A stretch of DNA of 64,000 nt, taken from NCBI RefSeq assembly GCF_000818395.1, contig NZ_JWJG01000028.1, positions 732,853 through 796,852 of the forward strand, in the 5' to 3' direction. The position numbers were made by a program, and so were the translations under genes. This document shows, piece after piece, positions 54,489 to 64,000 of the stretch (position 1 is the first letter of the stretch; each line of letters opens with the position of its first letter). The notes under the pieces are model-generated. The model was not told where the DNA came from. It did no database searches and worked only from the letters and a program-made list of their open reading frames with translations. The DNA is from Noviherbaspirillum autotrophicum (lineage in GTDB: Bacteria; Pseudomonadota; Gammaproteobacteria; Burkholderiales; Burkholderiaceae_D).

Positions 54489-55114
54489 TGATCAGAATTA
54501 ACCTCCTTCCTCACCGCGAGGAAAAACGCAAGCAGCGCAAGGCAGCGTTCATTCGCATGCTTGTCATCTCTGCCTTCGCCGGATTTGCCGTCGTGATTGC
54601 CGTGGGCGGCATCATCGCTGCAAAGATTGCCGGCCAAAACGAGCGCAATGCCTTCATCAAGGCCGAGAATGCGAAACTGGATGCGCAGATCCAGGAAATC
54701 CGCACGCTCAAGCAGGAAATCGACTCGCTCAAGGCCCGCCAGCAAGCGGTGGAAGACCTGCAGAGCGATCGCAACCAGCCGGTCTACCTGATGGATGAAC
54801 TGGTCAAGCAGGTCCCGGAAGGAATCTACCTGCGCTCGCTGAAGCAAGACAATCAGCGCATCGTCGTTAGCGGCTACGCGCAGTCCAACGAGCGCGTGTC
54901 TGAACTGTTGCGCAATATGAGCAACAACTCGCCGTGGCTGGAGCGGCCAGACCTGATCGAAATTCGGTCGGCGCTGCTTGGGCAAGGCAAGGATGCAAAG
55001 AAGATCTTTGACTTCACTGTCAATGTCGGCATCAAGCGCCCGCGCGACAAGGATCAGGCGGCTTCGCCCGGGACTGGCGGCGCACCGGCAGCCGGCGCAG
55101 TAAAACGGTCCTGA
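54488..55114 (+). CDS. pilN: Type IV pilus alignment protein PilN
   Basis: PilN (208 aa) is a bitopic inner-membrane protein. MIRINLLPHREEKRKQRKAA contains the INLLP motif that binds PilM. A membrane helix (about 22-42) precedes a coiled coil (about 55-85) and a ferredoxin-like periplasmic domain. It overlaps pilM by one base, and pilO follows 15 nt later. Confidence 0.96.
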   Translation: MIRINLLPHREEKRKQRKAAFIRMLVISAFAGFAVVIAVGGIIAAKIAGQNERNAFIKAENAKLDAQIQEIRTLKQEIDSLKARQQAVEDLQSDRNQPVYLMDELVKQVPEGIYLRSLKQDNQRIVVSGYAQSNERVSELLRNMSNNSPWLERPDLIEIRSALLGQGKDAKKIFDFTVNVGIKRPRDKDQAASPGTGGAPAAGAVKRS

Positions 55115-55129
55115 CAGGAAAGACACACT

Positions 55130-55792
55130 ATGGCAGATCTGAAAAAAATCGGAGACTCAATCGCGGCGCAATTCCGTGGCCTGGATGGACGGCATCCCGG
55201 CCAATGGCCGCTGATTCCGCGACTGGCGTGCGGCCTTGCGACCCTGGTCGTGGTTGTTATCCTCGGCTGGTTCGCCTATCTGGACGGGCAGCAGCAAGAA
55301 TTGAACAACGGCGAGCAGGAAGAAATCACGTTACGGGACGCCTACAAGCAGAAGATCATGCAGGCGATCAATTTGAATGCGCTGCGCAAGCAAAAAGAGC
55401 AGGTGAGCGAATACGTGTCGACCCTGGAAAAGCAGCTGCCCAGCAAGGCGGAAATGGATGCGCTGCTCTCCGATATTAACCAGGCCGGTCTCGGACGCGG
55501 ACTGCAATTCGAATTGTTCAAGCCGGGCCAGGTCGTGGTGAAGGATTATTATGCCGAACTTCCGATCGATATCAAGATCAGCGGCGGCTATCACGACATT
55601 GGCGCCTTCACCAGCGATATCGCCAACTTGCCGCGTATCGTCACGCTCAACAAGATGAACCTGATCGCAAACAAGGATGGTTCGCTGACGCTGGATGCGG
55701 TTGTCAAGACTTTCCGCTACCTCGATATGGAAGAGGTGGCAGCGCAACGCAAAGCCGCTGAAAAGGATAAGGCGAAGGGGGCGAAAAAATGA
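55130..55792 (+). CDS. pilO: Type IV pilus alignment protein PilO
   Basis: PilO (220 aa) forms heterodimers with PilN in the periplasm. One membrane helix (about residues 30-50), a coiled coil (about 60-110) and a C-terminal ferredoxin-like domain (GRGLQFELFKPGQVV) are seen. The Lys/Ala-rich end overlaps pilP by 4 nt (ATGA). Confidence 0.96.
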   Translation: MADLKKIGDSIAAQFRGLDGRHPGQWPLIPRLACGLATLVVVVILGWFAYLDGQQQELNNGEQEEITLRDAYKQKIMQAINLNALRKQKEQVSEYVSTLEKQLPSKAEMDALLSDINQAGLGRGLQFELFKPGQVVVKDYYAELPIDIKISGGYHDIGAFTSDIANLPRIVTLNKMNLIANKDGSLTLDAVVKTFRYLDMEEVAAQRKAAEKDKAKGAKK

Positions 55793-56334
55793 TGAATACG
55801 CGCGCCCTCGGCAAGGTGCTGGCCGTCGCTTCAGCGTTCTCGGCGCTGTCCGGTTGCGGCGACAGCGGTGTGCAGGAATTGCGGCAGTGGATGGACGAGG
55901 TTCGCCGGCAAACGCCTGTCACCATACATAAAATTCCGGAGCCGAAGAAGTTCACTCCGTTCGTCTATGGCGGCAAGGACCAGCCGGACCCCTACAGTCC
56001 TGCCAAGCTATCGGTGGCGCTTGCGAAGCTGCAGTCCGGCTCCAATGGTGGATTGAAACCTGATCTTGAACGCCGCAAGGAACCGCTGGAAAGCTATCCC
56101 CTTGACAGCATCAAGATGGTAGGCACCTTGCAAAAGCCGGGGATGAACTACGCCTTGCTGCAAATCGACAAAGCGGTATTTCAGGCCAAGGTCGGCAATT
56201 ACGTTGGCGAGAACTTTGGGATGATCACCCGGATTACGGAAACCGAAGTCGAATTGAAGGAAATCGTGCGCGATGCATCCGGCGAATGGGTCGAGCGTCA
56301 AGCGAAGTTAGAGCTGCAGGAGAATAAAAAATGA
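55789..56334 (+). CDS. pilP: Type IV pilus lipoprotein PilP
   Basis: PilP (181 aa) is an inner-membrane lipoprotein linking PilNO to the PilQ secretin. The lipobox is LSGCGDSG near residue 23. The beta-sandwich HR domain includes YPLDSIKMVGTLQKPGMNYALL, typical of the family. It overlaps pilO and pilQ by 4 nt each, so the operon is tightly coupled. Confidence 0.95.
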   Translation: MMNTRALGKVLAVASAFSALSGCGDSGVQELRQWMDEVRRQTPVTIHKIPEPKKFTPFVYGGKDQPDPYSPAKLSVALAKLQSGSNGGLKPDLERRKEPLESYPLDSIKMVGTLQKPGMNYALLQIDKAVFQAKVGNYVGENFGMITRITETEVELKEIVRDASGEWVERQAKLELQENKK

Positions 56335-58499
56335 TGGCGACGACAACACACCATGACCACCTGGCTGCAACGGCACGCAAATTCGTGCGGCAATTCGTCT
56401 TCGCGGCCACTGCCGCGCTGTGCGGCTTAGCGCATGCGCAGGAAAATGCGATCGAATCCATCTCTGCGAATCAGCAGGGGGCGAATGTCATCGTCAAGGT
56501 GGCGCTGAAAAACCCTGTGACGAAGCCGCCGATCGGATTCTCCATCACCAGTCCAGCGCGCATTGCGCTCGACTTCGCCGATACGGCAAATGCAACCGGA
56601 AAAGCAGTGCAGGAAATCGGCCTGGGCGATGTGCGCAACGTGAACGTGGTGCAGGCCGGCGAGCGCTCGCGTCTCGTGTTCAATCTGCTGCGTCCGCTGA
56701 ATTATGCCACCGCCGTTGACGGCAATATGGTTGTGGTGACGATCGACGGATCAGGTGGTGCTGCCACGCCGGTCAACGCTGCCGGCTTGCCAGCTGCCGG
56801 CGCTCCCGCACCGGCGGGCAAGCAGGTGCTTCGCGATATCGATTTCCGCCGCGGCGCCAATGGAGAAGGTCGTATCGTGGTGGACCTGCCGAACAATCAA
56901 GTCGCCGTGGACGTTCGCCAGCAAGGACAAACGATTGTTGCCGATTTCCAGAAAACCCGTTTGCCTGAAGTGCTGCGCCGTCGGCTCGACGTGCGGGATT
57001 TCGGCACGCCGGTGCAGACGATCACCACCACGCCGCAAGGGGAGAACGTGCACATGGTGATCGAGCCCAAGGGCTTGTGGGAGCACAGCGCTTATCAAAG
57101 CGAATCGCAGCTGATCATCGACATCCGGCCGATCAAGGAAGATCCGAACAAGCTCACGCAAGGCACGCAGGGCTACCGGGGCGAACGTTTGTCGCTCAAC
57201 TTCCAGAATGTCGAAGTGCGCGCTGTCTTGCAAGTCATCGCTGACTTTACCGGTCTGAACATCATCACCAGCGATTCCGTCAGCGGCAATCTGACGTTGC
57301 GTCTGAAGGATGTTCCCTGGGATCAGGCGCTCGATATTGTGATGCAGGCTAAGGGCCTCGACATGCGCAAGAATGGCTCGGTGTTATGGATTGCACCCAA
57401 GGATGAACTGCTGACAAAAGAAAAGCTGGAGCTGGAGCAGAAAGCGCAGATTGCGGAGTTGGAACCGTTGAAAACGGAGATTTTCCAGCTGAACTATCAA
57501 AAGGCGGAATCGTTCAAGCAAGTCTTTGGCCTGGATACCGGTGCTGACGCGAAGAAAAGTATCCTGTCGAAGCGCGGCAGCGCTGTCATCGATCCGCGCA
57601 CGAATCAGCTATTCGTAACGGATATTTCTTCTAAATTGGAAGAGATACGCAAGTTGGTGCAGAAAACCGATATCGCATCGAAGCAAGTTCTGATTGAGGC
57701 CCGTATTGTCGAGGCGGACGATAAGTTCAGCAGAAATCTTGGTGCAAAACTCGGCTTCTCCGATTTGCGTGGAATTCGTGGTGGCGACACAGGGTATCAG
57801 CTTGCTGGAAATACCCGTGTGTCATTGACGGGAAATTATCTTGGTGTTGGCGAACAGACTGGGCAGGCCAAGATCACGGACGGAAGTTATGTTCCCAATA
57901 CTCAGTTCGTCAACTTGCCTGCAAATAGCATCAATGGCGCCAATCCAGGCAGCCTAGCAATCAGTTTGTTCTCGGCGGCTGCCAATCGATTTCTGAATCT
58001 TGAACTTTCGGCATTGGAAGCGGATGGTAAGGGGAAAATTATTTCTAGCCCGCGCGTCGTGACGGCGGATCAATTGAAGGCGTTAATTGAACAGGGTACT
58101 GAGCTACCCTATCAAACCGCCACGTCGAGTGGCGCAACATCCATTGCATTCCGTAAAGCGAATCTGAAGCTTGAGGTCACCCCCCAGATTACGCCAGACG
58201 GCAATATCATTCTTGATGTAGATGTCAACAAGGACAGCGTTGGTGTGGAAACGCGCGCCGGTTTTGCAATTGATACGAAGCATGTCAAAACACAAGTGCT
58301 AGTCGAGAATGGCGGTACGGTTGTTCTTGGGGGCATATTCCAGCAGGTGGAGCGAAATACTGACACCAAGGTGCCGGTATTCGGTGACATTCCAGTGCTT
58401 GGGTATCTTTTTAAGAGCACGGCGCGCACTAACGACAAGACGGAACTATTAGTTTTCATTACTCCGAAGATCGTGGCCGAACGAATTTCAGGAAATTAA
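56331..58499 (+). CDS. pilQ: Type IV pilus secretin PilQ
   Basis: PilQ (722 aa) is the outer-membrane pore for the pilus. A signal peptide ends at AHAQ (about residue 36). Two AMIN-like peptidoglycan-binding domains (about 40-250) are followed by the N0/N1 domains (FQNVEVRAVLQVIADFTGLN) and the secretin core, ending with VPVFGDIPVLGYLFKS and TELLVFITPKI. From about base 57600 (residue about 423) onward the base composition turns more AT-rich and the codon choice changes, continuing into the next gene. The reading frame is intact. Confidence 0.96.
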   Translation: MMATTTHHDHLAATARKFVRQFVFAATAALCGLAHAQENAIESISANQQGANVIVKVALKNPVTKPPIGFSITSPARIALDFADTANATGKAVQEIGLGDVRNVNVVQAGERSRLVFNLLRPLNYATAVDGNMVVVTIDGSGGAATPVNAAGLPAAGAPAPAGKQVLRDIDFRRGANGEGRIVVDLPNNQVAVDVRQQGQTIVADFQKTRLPEVLRRRLDVRDFGTPVQTITTTPQGENVHMVIEPKGLWEHSAYQSESQLIIDIRPIKEDPNKLTQGTQGYRGERLSLNFQNVEVRAVLQVIADFTGLNIITSDSVSGNLTLRLKDVPWDQALDIVMQAKGLDMRKNGSVLWIAPKDELLTKEKLELEQKAQIAELEPLKTEIFQLNYQKAESFKQVFGLDTGADAKKSILSKRGSAVIDPRTNQLFVTDISSKLEEIRKLVQKTDIASKQVLIEARIVEADDKFSRNLGAKLGFSDLRGIRGGDTGYQLAGNTRVSLTGNYLGVGEQTGQAKITDGSYVPNTQFVNLPANSINGANPGSLAISLFSAAANRFLNLELSALEADGKGKIISSPRVVTADQLKALIEQGTELPYQTATSSGATSIAFRKANLKLEVTPQITPDGNIILDVDVNKDSVGVETRAGFAIDTKHVKTQVLVENGGTVVLGGIFQQVERNTDTKVPVFGDIPVLGYLFKSTARTNDKTELLVFITPKIVAERISGN

Positions 58500-58521
58500 C
58501 AAGAAAAGACCAGGGAAAAAA

Positions 58522-60105
58522 ATGGGACCCATATTTAAGAATAAGAATTTGTCTTTTGCTAAGATTTTTTATTTTGGCATGTATTTGCTGTCTGTAATGT
58601 TAATTACGGCATGTGGCGGCGGCGGCGGGTCCCCTGGCACAACGGGTGCTGGCAGTACTGCTGGCGGAAGCGGATCAAGCGGTAGTTCGGGAAGCGCGTC
58701 CGCCAATGGATCAATCCAAATAGTGTTAATGGACGCATCGGGCTCCGCAAGCAATTCCGTAACTGGCTCAAGTTCATTGGTGGCCAAGGCAACGGTTACT
58801 ACGAGTACCGGCGCCCCGGCAAAAAATGTGGTGGTTACCTTTGAACTGAGCAATGCGATTGCCGTAATATCGCCTGCGTCCGGTACAGCGCTAACCGATG
58901 CAAACGGTATCGCTCAAGTCAGTGTCAAGTCGGCGGGTGCAGGCAGCGGCGCAACCGAGATAACTGCCAAGGCAACAGTTGTTGGAACAACAGAAATCAG
59001 TGCCAAGACAGCTTTCTCTGTAGGCGCGGCTGCGGCAGCAACGCCGACTGCGATAAATTTTGTGACGGCTGTGCCAAGTGATAAGTCGATTGTTATTAAG
59101 GGCGCAGGCGGGAACGGGCGTACTGAGGTTGCGCTGCTTACATTTAGTGTTGTTGACAATACCAATAGCGGTGTTCCCAATGTGCCCGTGACGTTTACTA
59201 CACAAAGCACCAATCCAGTTACGCTGGTATCGTCAGTTGGGACAACGGACATAAATGGTAACGTGAGCGTTGCCCTGAATTCCGGCACTATGCCCACTAC
59301 TGTCCGTGTGGTTGCAACTGTACAAGGGACATCGATCAGCGCCATTTCTGACACGGTAACTGTTACTACCGGACAGCCGGTGCAGACTGCTTTCTCGATG
59401 GCTTTGGAAAAATACTTTGTCGAGGGCTTAAATTACGATAACACCCAAAATAAAGTAACTGTATTGTTGGCTGATTCTAACGGGGCGGCAGTTGCCGATG
59501 GCACTCCAGTGGTCTTTACAACTACTACAGGTGCTATCGTTGGAGACGGTGGTGCAAAATGTCTAACAGTAAACGGAGAGTGCACTGTCAATTGGCGTAG
59601 CCAAGATCCCCGTAATGCCAATGGTGTGGGAACAATTGTCGCGACTTCTACGAATGGCAGTGAAAATTTGTCGGTAAGTCGAAATTTCTATATCAGCGGC
59701 TCCTATGCAACTGTATACCAAGTTACAGGACTTGCTGGTGCAACGGTTCGGCTTACTAGCGGCGGACCACTCTTGCTAGATTTCTCAACATCATGCGATC
59801 CTCAAACGTTTGAAATTGAAGTTGTTGATGCAAATGATAATCCGATGCCAGATGGCACGGTTATCAGCGGCGCCAATGCATCGAACGCGAGCCTTTCGGT
59901 TGTACCTTCAACAATCGCATATACCGGCAATTTGTACTTGAATGCACTTCACCGAGGTACCGTGCATAACGTAACGGTTACTCCCGCTGGATGTAAATTG
60001 GGAGGCACGAGCTCGAAGAGCGGAGAAATTTATATCAGCGTGAAGACGCCATTGGGGGGCGAGACCTTTACCCGTATCAGTCTTGGCACATTCCCGGCAA
60101 ACTAA
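58522..60105 (+). CDS. Ig-repeat lipoprotein linked to the pil operon
   Basis: This 527-aa probable lipoprotein has the lipobox LITAC (Cys 31). A Gly/Ser low-complexity linker (about 32-62) is followed by about four invasin/BIG1-like Ig domains (for example [23 protein letters not shown] and [14 protein letters not shown], each followed by a GIA/GNV/GEC-type turn). The last domain is less typical and has two Cys. It starts 22 nt after pilQ and its stop overlaps ATG 60105. Base composition is lower in GC than the neighbours. The function is unknown; a surface adhesin or a secretin/pilus accessory is possible. Confidence 0.8.
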   Translation: MGPIFKNKNLSFAKIFYFGMYLLSVMLITACGGGGGSPGTTGAGSTAGGSGSSGSSGSASANGSIQIVLMDASGSASNSVTGSSSLVAKATVTTSTGAPAKNVVVTFELSNAIAVISPASGTALTDANGIAQVSVKSAGAGSGATEITAKATVVGTTEISAKTAFSVGAAAAATPTAINFVTAVPSDKSIVIKGAGGNGRTEVALLTFSVVDNTNSGVPNVPVTFTTQSTNPVTLVSSVGTTDINGNVSVALNSGTMPTTVRVVATVQGTSISAISDTVTVTTGQPVQTAFSMALEKYFVEGLNYDNTQNKVTVLLADSNGAAVADGTPVVFTTTTGAIVGDGGAKCLTVNGECTVNWRSQDPRNANGVGTIVATSTNGSENLSVSRNFYISGSYATVYQVTGLAGATVRLTSGGPLLLDFSTSCDPQTFEIEVVDANDNPMPDGTVISGANASNASLSVVPSTIAYTGNLYLNALHRGTVHNVTVTPAGCKLGGTSSKSGEIYISVKTPLGGETFTRISLGTFPAN

Positions 60106-60167
60106 TGCTTTTGCCGCAAAGGCTTCTACCTTGTGTCGAGGCCTTCATTCGTTTTGTCATGATTGAA

Positions 60168-60725
60168 ATGTGCGGAAATATCTTTCTAGTTGGACTTATG
60201 GGCGCCGGCAAGACCACCGTCGGCCGCGCCCTGGCCAAAAAACTCAACAAGCGGTTCATCGATTCCGATCATGAGATAGAGGCGCGCACCGGCGCCTCTA
60301 TTCCATTGATTTTTGAAATCGAGGGCGAGACCAGCTTTCGTCAGCGCGAATCGGATGTGATTCGCGACTTGACTGCGCAAAGCGATATCGTGCTGGCGAC
60401 GGGCGGAGGCGCCATCCTCAAGCCGGAAAACCGGGCGTACCTGAAAACACGGGGTACGGTGATTTACCTGCGTGCCAGCGTCAACAGCATCCTGCAGCGC
60501 ACCAGTCACGACAAGAACCGGCCCCTGTTGCAAACTGCCGACCCGCGCGCGCGCCTCGAGCAATTGTCACGCGAGCGCGAGCCCTACTACCTGGAAGTGG
60601 CGGACTTCATCGTCGATACCGGCCGTCCTAACGTACAATCACTGGTACAGACAATCGTTGCCCAACTCGAAGCAGCCTGCCCGAAGGCGCCAGCCGGCAA
60701 CGACGAGCCGAAACCAACTTCCTGA
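60168..60725 (+). CDS. aroK: Shikimate kinase
   Basis: AroK (185 aa) phosphorylates shikimate with ATP. The P-loop GLMGAGKTT follows the start; DSDHEIE, TGGGAIL and the lid RPLLQT are the other motifs. ATG 60168 gives [14 protein letters not shown] and normal length. ATG 60159, or ATG 60105, which overlaps the previous stop codon and would add 21 unrelated residues, are alternatives. None has a clear ribosome-binding site. Confidence 0.94.
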   Translation: MCGNIFLVGLMGAGKTTVGRALAKKLNKRFIDSDHEIEARTGASIPLIFEIEGETSFRQRESDVIRDLTAQSDIVLATGGGAILKPENRAYLKTRGTVIYLRASVNSILQRTSHDKNRPLLQTADPRARLEQLSREREPYYLEVADFIVDTGRPNVQSLVQTIVAQLEAACPKAPAGNDEPKPTS

Positions 60726-60732
60726 CATTTTC

Positions 60733-61836
60733 ATGATGACGCAGCAAATTTCCCCGATCACCTTGCAAGTTGAATTGGGCGAGCGCAGTTACCCGATCGT
60801 GATCGGGCAGACGCTTCTATCAGACGCCGACCTTGTCGGCCGCCATGTCGTCGGCAAGCGCGTCGCTGTCGTGACAAATACCACGGTCGGCCCGCTTTAT
60901 CTGGATCGGCTGTCGCAGGCGCTGGCCAAGGCGGGCAAGCAGGTGACTTCGATTGTCCTGCCCGACGGCGAAGAAGAGAAAAACTGGGCAAGCCTGATGC
61001 GGGTGTTCGATGCGCTGCTCGAACAGAAATGCGACCGCAAGACCACGCTCGTTGCCTTGGGCGGCGGCGTGATCGGCGACTTGACCGGCTTTGCCGCAGC
61101 GACCTACATGCGTGGCGTGCCGTTCATTCAGGTGCCGACGACCTTGCTGGCGCAGGTTGACTCATCGGTTGGCGGCAAGACCGGCATTAACCATCCGCTG
61201 GGCAAGAACATGATCGGCGCGTTCTACCAGCCGCAGGCGGTGATCGCCGACACCACCACGCTCGACACCTTGCCGGCACGGGAATTATCGGCAGGACTGG
61301 CGGAAGTGATCAAGCATGGTGCGATCATCGATGCCCCATTCTTCGACTGGATCGAGGCCAATATCGCCAAGCTGATGGCAAGGGATGCGCAGACGCTGGC
61401 CTATGCGATCCAACGCTCGTGCGAAATCAAGGCTGACGTGGTGCGGCAGGATGAACGCGAAGGCGGGCTGCGCGCGATCCTCAACTTCGGCCACACCTTC
61501 GGCCATGCCATTGAGGCCGGCCTTGGCTACGGCCAGTGGCTGCACGGCGAGGCGGTCGGGTGCGGCATGGTCATGGCGGCCGACCTGTCGCGGCGACTTG
61601 GCTTCATCGATGCGGCGGCCAGTGAGCGGGTGAGGGCGCTGGTGAAGGCCGCCGGCCTGCCTGTGGTGGCGCCGGATATTGGCGCCGAGCGCTGGCTGGA
61701 GCTGATGCAGGTCGATAAGAAGAACGAAGGCGGCCAGATCAAGTTCATCCTGATTAAGCCGCTGGGAACACCGGTGATCATGCCGGTGCCGCAGGAAGCC
61801 CTGCTGGCCACCCTGAAGGCGTGCGTGCAGCAATGA
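60733..61836 (+). CDS. aroB: 3-Dehydroquinate synthase
   Basis: AroB (367 aa) cyclises DAHP to 3-dehydroquinate using NAD and a divalent metal. [19 protein letters not shown] is the NAD region; the metal ligands are Glu in LAEVIKHG and His in [10 protein letters not shown] and [13 protein letters not shown] 60733 or 60736 can start; both give a normal length. Its stop overlaps the dgt start (ATGA). Confidence 0.96.
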   Translation: MMTQQISPITLQVELGERSYPIVIGQTLLSDADLVGRHVVGKRVAVVTNTTVGPLYLDRLSQALAKAGKQVTSIVLPDGEEEKNWASLMRVFDALLEQKCDRKTTLVALGGGVIGDLTGFAAATYMRGVPFIQVPTTLLAQVDSSVGGKTGINHPLGKNMIGAFYQPQAVIADTTTLDTLPARELSAGLAEVIKHGAIIDAPFFDWIEANIAKLMARDAQTLAYAIQRSCEIKADVVRQDEREGGLRAILNFGHTFGHAIEAGLGYGQWLHGEAVGCGMVMAADLSRRLGFIDAAASERVRALVKAAGLPVVAPDIGAERWLELMQVDKKNEGGQIKFILIKPLGTPVIMPVPQEALLATLKACVQQ

Positions 61837-62966
61837 ATTTCGACGCCCGCCTCGCATCCTACGCAGCGCATTCCGCAGCGTCGCGAGGCCGGCGTTTCTC
61901 CGAGCCGCCGCCCGCGTCGCGCAGCGAATTCCAGCGCGACCGTGACCGCATCATCCATTCCACCGCGTTTCGCCGGCTTGAATACAAGACCCAAGTCTTC
62001 GTCAACCACGAGGGCGACCTGTTCCGCACGCGGCTTACGCACAGCATCGAAGTCGCGCAAATCGCGCGTTCCATCGCACGCAACCTGCGCCTGAACGAAG
62101 ACCTGGTGGAAGCTATCTCGCTGGCGCACGATCTTGGTCACACGCCGTTCGGTCATGCTGGCCAGGATGCGCTAAACGACTGCATGAAAGGTTACGGCGG
62201 GTTCGAACATAACCTGCAAAGCCTGCGTGTCGTGGACGAGCTGGAAGAGCACTATGGCGCGTTCAACGGGTTGAACCTGATGTACGAGACGCGCGAGGGC
62301 ATTCTCAAGCACTGCTCGCCGTCCAACGCAGCCAAGCTCGGCGAAATCGGCCAGCGCTTCCTCGACAAGAAACAGCCGACGCTGGAGGCGCAGCTGGCGA
62401 ACCTCGCCGACGAAATCGCCTACAACAACCACGACATCGACGACGGATTGCGCTCCGGCCTGCTTACGACCGCGCAGCTGGACCAGGTCGATTTCTATGC
62501 ACGCCACCGTGGCGAGGTCGAAGCGATGTATCCGGGAATAAGCGGGCGCCGCGCAATTCACGAAACGATCCGCCGCATGATCAATGCGCTGATTGTCGAC
62601 CTGATCCAGGCGTCGCAGTCACGCATCCAGGATGCGCAGGTGATGACGCTGGAGGACGTGCGCCGCGCGCCTGCGCTGATCACTTTTTCCGACGAGATGA
62701 CGAGGGAAGCGGCCTTCCTCAAGCGCTTCCTGCGGGAGAACCTGTATCGCCATTACCAGGTCAACCGGATGACCAGCAAGGCGCGCCGCATCATCAAGGA
62801 ATTGTTCGACGCCTTCATGCAGGAGCCTGGCTTGCTGCCGCCGGATTATCAGGTGACGGCTGGCGCTTCGGTGCAGGCGCGCAAGGTGGCCGACTATATT
62901 GCAGGCATGACGGACCGCTACGCGATGCGCGAGCATCGGCGCCTGTTCCAGGTCGACGAACTATGA
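61833..62966 (+). CDS. dgt: Deoxyguanosinetriphosphate triphosphohydrolase-like HD protein
   Basis: This 377-aa dNTPase of the Dgt family (type 2, shorter than E. coli Dgt) cleaves dNTPs to nucleoside and triphosphate. The HD motif is built from [15 protein letters not shown] and [15 protein letters not shown], with the later Asp in [18 protein letters not shown] 61833 overlaps the aroB stop. The order aroK-aroB-dgt is common in betaproteobacteria. Confidence 0.94.
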   Translation: MNFDARLASYAAHSAASRGRRFSEPPPASRSEFQRDRDRIIHSTAFRRLEYKTQVFVNHEGDLFRTRLTHSIEVAQIARSIARNLRLNEDLVEAISLAHDLGHTPFGHAGQDALNDCMKGYGGFEHNLQSLRVVDELEEHYGAFNGLNLMYETREGILKHCSPSNAAKLGEIGQRFLDKKQPTLEAQLANLADEIAYNNHDIDDGLRSGLLTTAQLDQVDFYARHRGEVEAMYPGISGRRAIHETIRRMINALIVDLIQASQSRIQDAQVMTLEDVRRAPALITFSDEMTREAAFLKRFLRENLYRHYQVNRMTSKARRIIKELFDAFMQEPGLLPPDYQVTAGASVQARKVADYIAGMTDRYAMREHRRLFQVDEL

Positions 62967-62973
62967 CGTCGCA

Positions 62974-64000
62974 TTAGCCGAGGTTACGCAACGGGTGTGC
63001 ATGCTGCGGCCATGCCGCATCGAAGAAGCGGTCGACCATGTCCTGCGACACCTCGTCCAGTCTGGCCGGATTCCAGCGCGGCGCATTGTCCTTGTCGATT
63101 ACCACCGCGCGCACGCCTTCCAGCACTTCGCCATGCTCGAAGCAGCGGCGCACCATCGTGCGTTCCATGCGAAGGCAATCCGCGATGCTCATGGCAGCGC
63201 CGCGCCGCAACTGCGCAAGCGTTACGCACATCATCAGGGGCGAGCGCTTGTGCATTAGCGCCAGCGTGTTTTGCGCGAACGCATCGGCGTCGCTTCTAAG
63301 CGAAGCGGCAATCGACGCGACGTCATCGTATGCAAAATGGCGGTCGATCAGCGAGCGTTGCGTTGCCAGCATGCTGGTTGCCGGATCGATGATTTCAAAC
63401 TGCCTGGCGAACGCGCGAGTCGTGGCACGGATGTCTGCGCCGCGGTCGGACATCAGCGCTTCCAGCAGGGCGGGAAGGTGGGCGGCAGGCACATACACAT
63501 CGGCCAAGCCGGCGTACAGCGCATCGGCGGCGCCAATGATTTCCCCGGTAACGCCGAGATAGGCGCCGATCTGCCCGGGCACGCGCGACAGGAAGAAACT
63601 GCCGCCCACATCGGGGAACAGGCCGATATTCACTTCCGGCATCGCCATCTTGGTACGCTCGGTCACCAGGCGCATGCGGTTGTCCGGACCCGCCTGCGCG
63701 ATTCCCATGCCGCCGCCCATCACGATGCCATCCATGAGGGCGACATACGGTTTCGGATAGTGATGGATCAGGTGGTTGAGCGCATATTCTTCCGTAAAAA
63801 AATCTTCCAGCAGCGCGCTGCCGCCCTGCGGTGTTTTGATGCCGACGTCATGAAAGAAGCGGATATCTCCGCCCGCGCAAAATGCGCGCTCGCTGCTGCT
63901 ACGAATGACGACGGCGTGCACTTCGGGATTGCTGCGCCATGCCAGCAGCGTTGCGGTCAGTGCACGCACCATCTGCAGAGACAATGAATTGAGCGCCTTG
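62974..64000 (-). CDS. Enoyl-CoA hydratase/3-hydroxyisobutyryl-CoA hydrolase-like protein, 5' end missing
   Basis: The frame stays open past the right window edge (reading KALNSLSLQM at the edge), so the N-terminus is absent; about 341 residues are visible. The crotonase oxyanion-hole segments are AFCAGGDIR and the second one GIVMGGGMGIAQ. The long C-terminus with MPEVNIGLFPDVGGSFFLSR and LRMERTMVRRC fits the 3-hydroxyisobutyryl-CoA hydrolase subgroup of valine catabolism better than a plain enoyl-CoA hydratase. It is convergent with dgt. Confidence 0.85.
   Translation of the reverse strand, partial: KALNSLSLQMVRALTATLLAWRSNPEVHAVVIRSSSERAFCAGGDIRFFHDVGIKTPQGGSALLEDFFTEEYALNHLIHHYPKPYVALMDGIVMGGGMGIAQAGPDNRMRLVTERTKMAMPEVNIGLFPDVGGSFFLSRVPGQIGAYLGVTGEIIGAADALYAGLADVYVPAAHLPALLEALMSDRGADIRATTRAFARQFEIIDPATSMLATQRSLIDRHFAYDDVASIAASLRSDADAFAQNTLALMHKRSPLMMCVTLAQLRRGAAMSIADCLRMERTMVRRCFEHGEVLEGVRAVVIDKDNAPRWNPARLDEVSQDMVDRFFDAAWPQHAHPLRNLG

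Overview
The window is a 64 kb chromosomal segment of a betaproteobacterium, most likely Burkholderiales and probably Oxalobacteraceae-like (Herminiimonas/Herbaspirillum/Noviherbaspirillum relatives). This rests on the protein sequences of RpoB (1368 aa), RpoC (1413 aa), L3, L18 and RpoA as I remember those families, on a magnesium-type HemB, on System II cytochrome c maturation, and on the gene orders pilMNOPQ-aroK-aroB-dgt and nodI-nodJ-cutA-dsbD beside the ribosomal cluster. No rRNA, tRNA, CRISPR array, insertion sequence or prophage gene was seen. The genus is inference.

Positions 1-33257 hold the transcription/translation supercluster: nusG (3' part), rplK-rplA-rplJ-rplL-rpoB-rpoC; a minus-strand phosphoethanolamine-transferase-like gene; then rpsL-rpsG-fusA-tuf-rpsJ (str), rplC-rplD-rplW-rplB-rpsS-rplV-rpsC-rplP-rpmC-rpsQ (S10), rplN to rpmJ with secY and infA (spc), and rpsM-rpsK-rpsD-rpoA-rplQ (alpha). 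Near-consensus sigma70 promoters lie before rpsL (13810), before rplC (18994, so rpsJ sits on the tuf side) and before rplN (23906). The long intercistronic gaps carry strong hairpins: two mutually exclusive ones after rplA, GNRA-capped and 9-bp stems between rplL and rpoB, a 13-bp stem after fusA, and terminator-like hairpins on both sides of rpsD inside the alpha operon. Start codons include TTG for rplJ and secY and GTG for rpsD.

Positions 33258-48850 hold cell-envelope, redox and heme genes: a NodI/NodJ-type ABC exporter, cutA overlapping dsbD, corA (minus), hemB (minus), engB (minus), a diheme cytochrome c4, the System II cytochrome c maturation pair resB-ccsB, and a plus-strand block made of a small secreted COG4315 protein, an ECF sigma factor, its probable membrane anti-sigma factor, and the periplasmic methionine sulfoxide reductase msrP-msrQ. 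Between hemB and engB a non-coding stretch folds into consecutive stem-loops ending in a strong plus-strand terminator. It is a good candidate for a trans-acting small RNA with an anti-Shine-Dalgarno loop.

Positions 48094-64000 hold an outer-membrane-like protein, lysA and lptM (minus), cyaY, mrcA (PBP1A, minus), a perfect FNR-type box between mrcA and pilM, the type IV pilus alignment/secretin operon pilM-N-O-P-Q followed at once by an Ig-repeat lipoprotein of different base composition, then aroK-aroB-dgt, and a truncated enoyl-CoA hydratase/3-hydroxyisobutyryl-CoA hydrolase-like gene at the right edge. Most of the window is core genome. The parts most likely to hold something new are the small RNA, the sigma/MsrPQ module, the Ig-lipoprotein attached to the secretin gene, and the RNA structures within the ribosomal operons.
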